Origin: an uncultured Collinsella sp.
GTDB taxonomy: Bacteria; Actinomycetota; Coriobacteriia; Coriobacteriales; Coriobacteriaceae
Direction of reading: 5' to 3'
DNA length: 64,000 bases
NCBI GenBank assembly: GCA_902470695.1
Contig: CABRHH010000001.1
Coordinates: 62,001-126,000, forward strand
Numbering within the stretch: the first letter of the stretch is position 1; every line of letters starts with the position of its first letter. The position numbers and the translations under genes were made by a program. The notes under the pieces were generated by a model. That model saw only the letters and a list, made by a program, of their open reading frames with translations. It ran no database searches and had not been told where the DNA came from. This document shows, piece by piece, positions 6,953-14,303 of the stretch.

Positions 6953-9427
6953 ATGGGCGCCTTTGAACGCTTCGCCCCGTTCGTACAGGACTTCATCTAC
7001 GCGAACGGCTGGGACAGCCTGCACTCCATCCAGGTGGCGGCCGCGCACGCCATCTTCGACACCGACGACAACGTCCTGCTCACGGCCTCGACGGCATCCG
7101 GCAAAACCGAGGCCGCCTTTTTCCCGATCCTGACCGAGTTTTGGCAGGACCCGCCCGCGAGCGTGGGCGCGCTCTACATCGGCCCGCTCAAGGCCCTCAT
7201 CAACGACCAGTTCTACCGTCTGAACGACCTGTGCGAGGAGGCGGAGATTCCCGTTTGGCATTGGCACGGCGACGTTGCGGCCTCGCACAAGGCCAAGCTG
7301 CTCAAGCACCCCTCCGGCATCCTGCAGATCACCCCGGAATCCCTGGAGGCGCTGCTGCTGCACCGCCACGCCGCGATAGGCCGCCTGTTCGGCGATCTGC
7401 GCTACATCGTCATCGACGAGGTCCACTCGTTGCTACGCGGCGATCGCGGCGGCCAGACCCTGTGCCTCATCGAGCGCCTGAGCAGGCTCGCCGGCGTCAA
7501 CCCGCGGCGCATCGGGCTGTCCGCCACCATCGGCGACCCCGAGCGCTGCGGGGACTTCCTCTCCGCCGGCACCGGGCGACGCTGCATCATCCCCCGTTTC
7601 GAGGAACCCCGACGCACCTGGCGCCTATCCATGGAGCACTTCTACCTGAGCGGACCGCAGGCCACCGAGCGCGCCCGCGAACGGGCGGACGGCGTGCAGG
7701 AGGCCGAGGTCCTGGCCGTGAAACGCATCGAGGCGAGAGACCCCTCGTTGGAGGAGCTGCTGGCGCAGACGGAGCAGCCGCAGGAGGCAAACCTGGCACG
7801 GGGCAAGGCCGAAGCAGAAGGGGGAGCCACCGCCACCGACGGCAGCTCCCCCGTCCTCGACGACATCGCTGTCGAGACGCAAGGCGACCACGAGCTGTTG
7901 GCGCGCACGGATACCGCACCGCGCGAGGCCGACCCGGGCCTTGCCTACATCTTCGAGCACACGCGCGGCCGCAAGTGCCTGGTGTTCGTCAACTCGCGCG
8001 AGGAGGCCGAGGCCGTCTGCACGATGCTGCGCAGCTACTGCGAGGTGCGGCACGAGCCCGACCGCTTTCTCATCCATCACGGCAACCTCTCGGCGTCGTT
8101 TCGCCAGGATGCCGAGGAGATCATGCGCGACGAGGAGCAGGCGCTCACCACCGTCACCACCGCAACCCTCGAACTCGGCATCGACATCGGCCGGCTGGAA
8201 CGCGCCTTCCAGATCGACGCCCCCTTCACCGTCTCGAGCTTCCTGCAGCGCATGGGCCGCACCGGCAGGCGCAACATGCCGCCGGAGATGCACTTCGTCA
8301 TGCGCGAGGAGCAGCCCGAGCCCCGCAGCATGCTGCCCGAAACGATTCCGTGGAAGCTGCTGCAGGGCATCGCGCTCGTGCAGCTCTACCGGGAAGAGCG
8401 CTGGGTGGAGCCTCCCTCGCTGGACCGGCTACCGTACAGCCTGCTCTACCACCAAGTGATGAGCACCCTTGCTAGCTGCGGCGAGCTGAGCCCCGCCGAG
8501 CTTGCCGCCCGCGTGCTCACCCTGTCGTACTTCCATCGCGTCAGCGCCGACGACCTGCGGTGCCTGCTGCACCACCTCATCGAGATCGACCATGTTGAGC
8601 TCACCGAGGGCGGCGGCCTGATCGCCGGCATCGCCGGAGAGCGCGTCATCAACTCCTTCAAGTTCTACGCCGTGTTCCAGGAGAACGAAGAGTTCACGGT
8701 GAGAAGTGAATCGGCCGAGCTCGGCACCATCGTCAATCCGCCACCGCCCGGCGAGCGCATCGCTATCGCGGGGCACTGCTGGATCGTCGAGGAGGTCGAC
8801 TGGAAACGGCACCTGGTGTACTGCACGCAGGTGAAGGGGCGCGTGCCGGCCTATTTCGGCGACGTCGCCGGCGACATCGACACGCGTGTGCTCGAGCGCA
8901 TGCACCAGGCGCTCGCTGAGCACGCAAGCTATCCCTACCTCATGGCCCATGCCCGCGCTCGTCTGGCGCAGGCACGTCACGTGGCGGCGCATGCAGGCAT
9001 CGTCGGCACCGGATCGTCGGCGCTCGTCAACCTCGGGGGCGACACCTGGGCCCTGTTTCCCTGGCTGGGCAGCTACGCGTTTTTGGCGCTCGAGCGCCTG
9101 CTCAAGATCAAATGCGCGGGCGAGTTGGGTCTCAAGGGCCTCGACCCGACGCGCCCCTACTTCATGCAGTTCCGCATGAAGGCCGACCCCGCCACGTTCT
9201 TCGAGGTGGTTGCCGCCGAGGCCGAGACGCCGTTCGACCCCATCGAGCTCGTGTATCCCGGCGAGGTGCCCTACTTCGACAAGTACGACGAGTTCGTGCC
9301 CGAGCAGCTGGTGCGCAAGGGCTTTGCCGAAGGGGCACTCGACATCGAGGGCATGCGGCGGCGCGTCATCGGCTGGCGCGACGCCTACCGGAAGGGCGCA
9401 GGCCTCTATCAGGGCGCAGGCCTCTAG
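6953..9427 (+). CDS. Lhr/BrxHI-like superfamily 2 DNA helicase
   Basis: An 824-residue DEAD/DEAH-type helicase. Motif I is TASTASGKTEAA (about 44-55), motif II DEVH (155-158), motif III LSATIGD (about 182), and motif VI QRMGRTGRR in the second RecA domain. An insertion of ~90 charged, low-complexity residues (about 230-320) separates the two RecA lobes, and a ~350-residue C-terminal region follows, as in Lhr-like helicases. The start has an AAGGAGGAGG site at about 6939-6948 and lies 83 bp after the ATPase gene. With the TerB-domain protein and BrxD-like ATPase it forms a three-gene module. The last codons contain an 18-bp tandem duplication. Role in DNA processing or anti-phage defence is inferred from family and context. 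Confidence 0.8.
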   Translation: MGAFERFAPFVQDFIYANGWDSLHSIQVAAAHAIFDTDDNVLLTASTASGKTEAAFFPILTEFWQDPPASVGALYIGPLKALINDQFYRLNDLCEEAEIPVWHWHGDVAASHKAKLLKHPSGILQITPESLEALLLHRHAAIGRLFGDLRYIVIDEVHSLLRGDRGGQTLCLIERLSRLAGVNPRRIGLSATIGDPERCGDFLSAGTGRRCIIPRFEEPRRTWRLSMEHFYLSGPQATERARERADGVQEAEVLAVKRIEARDPSLEELLAQTEQPQEANLARGKAEAEGGATATDGSSPVLDDIAVETQGDHELLARTDTAPREADPGLAYIFEHTRGRKCLVFVNSREEAEAVCTMLRSYCEVRHEPDRFLIHHGNLSASFRQDAEEIMRDEEQALTTVTTATLELGIDIGRLERAFQIDAPFTVSSFLQRMGRTGRRNMPPEMHFVMREEQPEPRSMLPETIPWKLLQGIALVQLYREERWVEPPSLDRLPYSLLYHQVMSTLASCGELSPAELAARVLTLSYFHRVSADDLRCLLHHLIEIDHVELTEGGGLIAGIAGERVINSFKFYAVFQENEEFTVRSESAELGTIVNPPPPGERIAIAGHCWIVEEVDWKRHLVYCTQVKGRVPAYFGDVAGDIDTRVLERMHQALAEHASYPYLMAHARARLAQARHVAAHAGIVGTGSSALVNLGGDTWALFPWLGSYAFLALERLLKIKCAGELGLKGLDPTRPYFMQFRMKADPATFFEVVAAEAETPFDPIELVYPGEVPYFDKYDEFVPEQLVRKGFAEGALDIEGMRRRVIGWRDAYRKGAGLYQGAGL
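9394..9426 (+). repeat. 18-bp tandem duplication at the helicase C-terminus
   Basis: GGGCGCAGGCCTCTA occurs at 9394-9408 and again at 9412-9426 (period 18), so the protein ends GAGLYQGAGL. The second copy supplies the TAG stop where the first has TAT, suggesting a recent slippage duplication that moved the stop. Confidence 0.7.
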
Positions 9428-9624
9428 CCGACATGGACCGCCCGGCACAATCGGGCAGGATCGACACGCGCCGCAGACAGCATTTGTGCCCGCCCGGCGC
9501 GGCACCCATCGCACCGGGCGAACAGGGCCGGAGCCTTCGCGCGGCATTCATCGCTCCGATGCCGGCAGGCCCGGCAGGCAACTGCCAGCCGAGGCAAACC
9601 GCGGCGCGCGCCTGCGCGGCGCCC

Positions 9625-10524
9625 TCAGCGCTCGGCTTCGTCGCGCAAAACGGAGCCGTAAAACGCCCGCTCTATCGGCATCTCGCCGCCAAACGCGTAG
9701 TCGCCGTCGGTGGCGATCAGCAGGTAGTTGTCCTCCCCGCTTATATCCTCGTCCACGCAGGGAACCACCTGCACGCGCTCGAAGACCGCCGCCGCGCTCG
9801 CCACGGCATCGCGCAGAAAGCCGATGTCCTCGCCGCCGTCCGCCGACACCACGTTGGCGAGGTAGAGGCCGCCGGGACGCAGGCACACCTTGGCCTGGCA
9901 GAGCGCCTCCACGGTTGCCAGCGAGCGCACCGGCTGCCGACCGGCAAAGCAGTCGTTCACCACCACGTCGTAGCGCGCCCCCTCGGCCAGGGCCCGGCCC
10001 AGGTATGCACGCGCATCCTCGCACACCAGACCCAGGCGCTCGCCGGCGCGCCGCTCCAGCTCGTCCAGATAGAACCAACGTCGCGCCAGATGGGTGATGG
10101 CGTGATCGACCTCGACGACATCCATGGACAGATCCGGGTGCGCGGTGAGCGCATGCTTGGGCCAGGAATAGCCCCCGCCGCCCAGCATGAGGGCGCGCTC
10201 GATGCCATGGCCGTATATCGAGCGCATCCGCTCCTCGGCCTCGAAGGCCCGATCGAAGGCCGCGATATAGGCGAACACCGGGTCGAACCGGTTGCCGTCG
10301 ACGTAGGTGGCCGACTGGTACACCCCGCCCTGCTGGAGCACGCGCACCCGCGCCGAGCCCACGCGCACCATCTTCACGCGCGCGAGCCCCGTCTGCGTCC
10401 GCGCGAGCTGCAGGCACCGCACGCCGACCGCCACCGCCGCGGCGCCGACGGCAGCCGCCCCCAGCACCGCACCGGCCAGACCGGCCGCCGGGACCTTCGG
10501 GGCATTCTTGCCAAACGTGTTCAC
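9625..10524 (-). CDS. Spermidine-synthase-like / SAM-dependent methyltransferase-fold protein
   Basis: A 299-residue protein with an N-terminal hydrophobic segment (AGLAGAVLGAAAVGAAAVAVG, about 14-34) that would anchor it in the membrane. A Rossmann fold of the spermidine synthase/methyltransferase type follows: ALMLGGGGYSWPKHAL (nucleotide-binding loop), MDVVEVDHAI (acidic residue ending strand 2), and YDVVVNDCFAG at the active-site position. The YDVVVND motif resembles the YDVIIxD of aminopropyltransferases. The GTG start (10524) overlaps the elp3 stop by four bases (GTGA) with an AAAGGAG site, so it is translated together with Elp3. The substrate is unknown; a true polyamine role is not established. 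Confidence 0.65.
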   Translation of the reverse strand: MNTFGKNAPKVPAAGLAGAVLGAAAVGAAAVAVGVRCLQLARTQTGLARVKMVRVGSARVRVLQQGGVYQSATYVDGNRFDPVFAYIAAFDRAFEAEERMRSIYGHGIERALMLGGGGYSWPKHALTAHPDLSMDVVEVDHAITHLARRWFYLDELERRAGERLGLVCEDARAYLGRALAEGARYDVVVNDCFAGRQPVRSLATVEALCQAKVCLRPGGLYLANVVSADGGEDIGFLRDAVASAAAVFERVQVVPCVDEDISGEDNYLLIATDGDYAFGGEMPIERAFYGSVLRDEAER

Positions 10525-12425
10525 GAAGCGCTCCTTTGCTGATACAGACCATGGTCGACAAATCCCAGGTCGCGGTAGTACGCGCGTGTCCCCACCGCGC
10601 TGATCACGTTCACGTGCCCATAGCCCTCCTCGCGCGCCATCGCGCAGGCACGCTCCACCAGGCGCCGCCCCAGGCCCAGGTGCTGAGCCGACGAGGCCTC
10701 CTCGCCCAACGGCGTAGCGACCCCGTACACGTGCACCTCGCGGATCATCGCCTCGCCCGCACCGACGGGCGCACGCTCCCCCAGCTGCTCAACATAGGCT
10801 TGCGCGGGCAGCGACAAGCGCAAAAACCCCGCGATGCTCCCATCGGGCGTCACCCATTGCAGGAAGCGTTCGCGCGTGTTGGTCGTCTCATACGCCACGA
10901 CGTCCAGCCGAAGCGACGAAGCGTCAACCGCGCGCGTCGCCACCTCGCGGAAGCGAATCTCGCGCACCTCGCCGGCATCGCCTGTCTGCTTCAGCCGCCG
11001 TTCCACGAGCTGGCGCAGGTTGGGCTTCTTGTTGCCCACCAGGATGTCGTTCGAGGAGAAGTCGCGGATCATGCGCGAGATGCGGCAGAACGGCGGAGTG
11101 GCGAGCACGTCGGCAACCAGCACGTCGAGCAGCTCCTCCTCGGTATAGGGGCGCCACGTGCCCGCGCGGTAGCGCTCGCACAGGCGCGCACCGGCAATGA
11201 GCGCGCAAGGGTAGAGCTTCACCTCGTCGGGCTGAAACGCCGCTTCGGCCACCAGCCGCCGATAGTCGCGCTTGTCAGCATCGGGCGTCGCGCCGAACAG
11301 GTTCACCATGGCATGCGCGTGGATCTTGAACCCGAAGACGCGCAGCAGCTCGAACGCCTCCTGGATGCGCGCAACCGTGATGGCGCGATCGTTGGTATCG
11401 AGCAGCCGCTGGTCGAGCGACTGGACACCCATCTGGACCTTCGTGCACCCCAGGCGACGGATCGCGGTGAGCGCCTCGGGCGTGACGGCATCGGGACGCG
11501 TCTCGATCACCAGACCCACCACGCGGTGGCGCGCCCGCTCGTTTTCCCGCTGCAGGGCCTCGAGATCCTCGAAGCTCGCCTGCTGCCGCTCGGCGGCGCG
11601 CCTCCAGCATGCCGCCCGCCCGTACAGCTGCCACAGGGCCGCGTTGTAGCCGAGCGTGCCCGCGTCGATCGATGCCTGCGCTTCGGCAGCGAAGCGCGCG
11701 AACGCCCCGCCGTCCTGCGGAAACCCCGCCTCGCGGTAGAATGCGCGGCGCATCGCCACGCCCGTCGACGCATCGTGTCCCCGAACGGCCGACGCGGCGG
11801 AGGCGTCCGCGGTCTCAGCCGCGCCGCCTGCGGCCTCGGCCGCATCGCCGCCGGGCACCACCGCCCCGTCGTTCAGCGCCCGGAACAGCTCGCTCATGAA
11901 CCACAGCTGATAGGCTTCCGGGTAGTCGCTCCACGTGCCGCCGAGCACGATCAGCTCGATCTTGTCGGTGGCGTGCCCCATCTGCGCCAGCGCGGTCAGG
12001 CGCGCGGCCACCTGCAGATAGGGGTCGAACCAGTTCTGCTCGGCGCGCTCGCAGGCGGGCTCGTCGTGCAGGTAGCTTTTGGGCATGCGGATATCGCTCG
12101 GGCAGTAGAGGCAATCGCTGCCGCACGGCCAGGGCTTCGTGATGACCGTGATGGTGGCCACCCCCGAGGCGCTGCGGCGCGGCTTCACCCGCAAGCTCGC
12201 CACCAGGCGCTCCTCGAGCTCAGGCGTGATGCCCCACGATTCCCAGCGCGCCGGGTCCTGCTGTTTGATGCGCCGGTAGTAGGGCAGCAAGCGGCGCTTG
12301 GCGAGCGTGCGCTTGTCGGCGCCGGACGCGCGGGCGGCGGCGTGGATGAACTTGAGCAGCGCGCGGTCGTCCACCGTGCGTCCCGCTCTCAGCTCGGCCA
12401 CTATGTTCATGATGATCTCGTCCAT
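10521..12425 (-). CDS. Bacterial Elp3-family radical SAM/acetyltransferase (tRNA U34 cm5 synthesis)
   Basis: About 634 residues, the usual Elp3 size. It has a radical-SAM region with the cluster-binding Cys motif CGSDCLYC, preceded by GVATITVITKPWP, and continuing MGVQSLDQRLLDTNDR. The C-terminal GNAT acetyltransferase domain includes GLGRRLVERACAMAREEG and the closing GFVDHGLYQ. Elp3 uses acetyl-CoA and SAM to install carboxymethyl on wobble uridine 34 of tRNA; bacterial members act without the other Elongator subunits. A -10 (TACAAT on the minus strand, 12438-12433) lies seven bases before the ATG at 12425, and there is no ribosome site, so the mRNA looks leaderless and I prefer this start to the ATG at 12434. 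A Trm9-like methyltransferase diverges from it. Confidence 0.82.
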   Translation of the reverse strand: MDEIIMNIVAELRAGRTVDDRALLKFIHAAARASGADKRTLAKRRLLPYYRRIKQQDPARWESWGITPELEERLVASLRVKPRRSASGVATITVITKPWPCGSDCLYCPSDIRMPKSYLHDEPACERAEQNWFDPYLQVAARLTALAQMGHATDKIELIVLGGTWSDYPEAYQLWFMSELFRALNDGAVVPGGDAAEAAGGAAETADASAASAVRGHDASTGVAMRRAFYREAGFPQDGGAFARFAAEAQASIDAGTLGYNAALWQLYGRAACWRRAAERQQASFEDLEALQRENERARHRVVGLVIETRPDAVTPEALTAIRRLGCTKVQMGVQSLDQRLLDTNDRAITVARIQEAFELLRVFGFKIHAHAMVNLFGATPDADKRDYRRLVAEAAFQPDEVKLYPCALIAGARLCERYRAGTWRPYTEEELLDVLVADVLATPPFCRISRMIRDFSSNDILVGNKKPNLRQLVERRLKQTGDAGEVREIRFREVATRAVDASSLRLDVVAYETTNTRERFLQWVTPDGSIAGFLRLSLPAQAYVEQLGERAPVGAGEAMIREVHVYGVATPLGEEASSAQHLGLGRRLVERACAMAREEGYGHVNVISAVGTRAYYRDLGFVDHGLYQQRSAS

Positions 12426-12490
12426 AGGGCGCATTGTATCGCACCCGCACCCGTGCGCGGCGCACGTACAATGGGAACGGACACCGGGAG
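12425..12490. promoter_or_regulatory. Back-to-back promoters for elp3 (minus) and the Trm9-like gene (plus)
   Basis: Two TACAAT -10 elements face outward: one on the minus strand at 12433-12438 and one on the plus strand at 12467-12472. No good -35 is visible for either. The minus one would start transcription at or beside the elp3 ATG (leaderless). The plus one leaves a short leader with a GGGAGGG ribosome site at about 12486-12492 before the ATG at 12497. The two genes therefore share a 70-bp control region. Confidence 0.45.
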
Positions 12491-12496
12491 GGATGC

Positions 12497-13282
12497 ATGG
12501 ACAACAAAACGGCGCGGCAGCTGGTCGCGCTCAACAACCGTTTCTACGCCGAGCACGCCGCATCGTTTTCCGCCACGCGCGGCGCGCCGTGGGCCGGCTG
12601 GCAGCGTGTGGTACAGCTGTTCGAGGAGCACCTGCTCGCGCACCCGCAGGACCGGCCGGCCTCCCTGGCCGACCTCGCCTGCGGCAACCTGCGCTTCGAG
12701 GCGTATTGCGAGCAGCAGCTGGAGCGTCTGCGGCCCACCTACCACGCCGTCGACGCCTGCCCCGACCTGCTCGCGCACACAGCCGCGCTGAGGTGCGCCG
12801 CGCGCATCCGCCCCCGGCAGCTCGACATCCTCGACACGCTGCTGGCCGGACGCGACCTTGCCGAGGCGCTTGCCCTGCCGCCCTGCGACCTAGTCGTGAG
12901 CTTCGGATTTATGCACCATATCCCCGGCGCCCGCACCCGTGAAGCCTGCCTGCGGGCCCTATGCGACCTCACGCGACCCGGCGGGCTCATCGCGCTGTCG
13001 TTTTGGCGCTTCATGGACGATGAGCGCCTGGCCCGCAAGGCGCAGCACGCCGATGCGGCCGCCGAGCGCGCCCTGGTCGACCCCGCCGCCCTCGAGGACG
13101 GCGACCATTTCCTCGGCTGGCAGGCAGACGCCTCCCCGCAGCGCTTTTGCCATCACTTCACCGAAGCCGAGATCGATACCCTTGCAGCATCTGTGGGAAC
13201 GCGGGCGCGCGAGGTTGCGCACTGGGCGGCCGACGGTGCGTCTGGTACCCTCAATCGGTATCTTGTCCTCGAACGCCTCTAG
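12497..13282 (+). CDS. Trm9/ALKBH8-like SAM-dependent tRNA methyltransferase (putative cm5U34 methylase)
   Basis: A 261-residue class I methyltransferase. The N-terminal signature ASFSATRGAPW closely matches the Trm9/ALKBH8 lead-in (HFSxTRxxPWP). Other matching points are DLACGNLRF (SAM loop, Trm9 DVGCGNGKY), VVSFGFMHHI (Trm9 ISIAVVHHW), TRPGGLIALSFW, and CHHFTEAEIDTLAASVG near the C-terminus (Trm9 YYHLYREGEL...AGA). Trm9 esterifies cm5U34 of tRNA to mcm5U34, acting on the product of Elp3. The gene sits directly opposite elp3 with a shared promoter region, which strongly supports this pathway role. The start at 12497 has a GGGAGGG site. Generic annotation would call it only a class I SAM-dependent methyltransferase. 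Confidence 0.72.
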   Translation: MDNKTARQLVALNNRFYAEHAASFSATRGAPWAGWQRVVQLFEEHLLAHPQDRPASLADLACGNLRFEAYCEQQLERLRPTYHAVDACPDLLAHTAALRCAARIRPRQLDILDTLLAGRDLAEALALPPCDLVVSFGFMHHIPGARTREACLRALCDLTRPGGLIALSFWRFMDDERLARKAQHADAAAERALVDPAALEDGDHFLGWQADASPQRFCHHFTEAEIDTLAASVGTRAREVAHWAADGASGTLNRYLVLERL

Positions 13283-13305
13283 GCGGCCGCGCCGGTGCGG
13301 CCGCC
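13282..13305 (+). terminator. Perfect 9-bp hairpin over the Trm9-like stop codon
   Basis: GGCGGCCGC (13282-13290) and GCGGCCGCC (13297-13305) form a perfect stem with a GCCGGT loop. It overlaps the TAG stop and ends just before the trmB start. No T-run follows, so it is more likely a translational or mRNA-stability element than a strong terminator. Confidence 0.4.
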
Positions 13306-13306
13306 G

Positions 13307-14158
13307 ATGAGCCACGCACACGAAAGCACGCCCATGCACGCACGCCTGCCGAAGAACTTCGTCCTCGAACAGCGCATCGAGCGCTACGCCGCCGCCATCG
13401 AAACCGGCGGGAGCGCCTACGCCGGGCGCTGGGCGCACGCGTGCGCCGAGGCGGGCGGCGCGCCCTTTGCCCGCGTGCACCTCGACCTGGGCTGCGGCAA
13501 GGGGTCGTTCATCGCCCAGATGGCCGAGCGCCACCCCAACACCCTGTTCATCGGCATGGACAGCGAGCCGGTCTGCGTGGTCTATGCCGCCCAGCTGCTG
13601 TGCGAGCGCGGCATCCGCAACGCGCTCGTGGTCCCCGGCGACGCCGCGCGGGCCGCAGACATCTTCGCGGACGGGGAGCTGGCGGCCATCTCCATCAACT
13701 TCCCCACCCCGCATCCCAAGCGCCGCCACGCCGACAAGCGCCTCACCAGCGCCGCGCACCTGGAGGGCTACCGCCCCTTGCTGGCCGCCGGCGGCACCGT
13801 GACGCTGCGCACCGACAGCGCGCCGCTGTACGCCTACTCCCTTCCGCAGTTCGAGGCGGCCGGTTGGCGCATCCGGTGGGCCTCGGCAAACGACCGCGCC
13901 GACCACCCGGACACCCCGATCACCGAGTACGAGGAGCGGCTCTCGGCGCAGGGAGCGCACGTGCACAGCATCTGCGCCGCACCCGCATCGGCGCCCGCCA
14001 GCGCCGCCCAGCTCGAAGCGGCCCGTGCGCTTCCCCAAAGTCTCTACGAGTACCTGCCCGACAACCTCTTCGACGGCGCCTACATCCCCCACGGCATGGG
14101 CTACGCCATCGAGAACTTCCGCAACCGCCGCACGCACGAGCAGGCGCGCGCCCGCTGA
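13307..14158 (+). CDS. trmB: tRNA (guanine-N7)-methyltransferase TrmB
   Basis: A TrmB-family methyltransferase that makes m7G46 in the variable loop of tRNA. The SAM loop is LDLGCGKGSF. The family hallmark NFPDPWPKKRH is present as NFPTPHPKRRHADKRL, a noticeable Trp-to-His change at the WPK position. The C-terminal TEYEERLSAQGAHVHSICA fits the family's TxYExxF region. About 283 residues, longer than the usual ~210-240 because of an Ala-rich insertion near residues 225-240. Three in-frame ATGs (13307, 13334 and a non-ATG at 13295) make the start uncertain; none has a good ribosome site. It follows the Trm9-like gene by 24 bp and is probably cotranscribed. Confidence 0.78.
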   Translation: MSHAHESTPMHARLPKNFVLEQRIERYAAAIETGGSAYAGRWAHACAEAGGAPFARVHLDLGCGKGSFIAQMAERHPNTLFIGMDSEPVCVVYAAQLLCERGIRNALVVPGDAARAADIFADGELAAISINFPTPHPKRRHADKRLTSAAHLEGYRPLLAAGGTVTLRTDSAPLYAYSLPQFEAAGWRIRWASANDRADHPDTPITEYEERLSAQGAHVHSICAAPASAPASAAQLEAARALPQSLYEYLPDNLFDGAYIPHGMGYAIENFRNRRTHEQARAR

Positions 14159-14303
14159 CGCAGGTGCCTCGGCATCGCTCCGCCAAGGCGCCTCGGCGCC
14201 CATCTCCCCATCCTCGCCAAATCTTCACCGTGCGGTCGCGCGCGGCAGCGCCCATCCCCCATAATGGGGCTTAACGCACCGACAACCCGAAAGCACGGTT
14301 CCC

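Noticed and set aside
3698..9427. Complete BREX system
   Set aside because: Only BrxD-like and BrxHI-like genes are present. No PglX/BrxX methylase, PglZ phosphatase, BrxC/PglY or BrxA/B homologue is visible, and the first gene is a TerB-domain protein.
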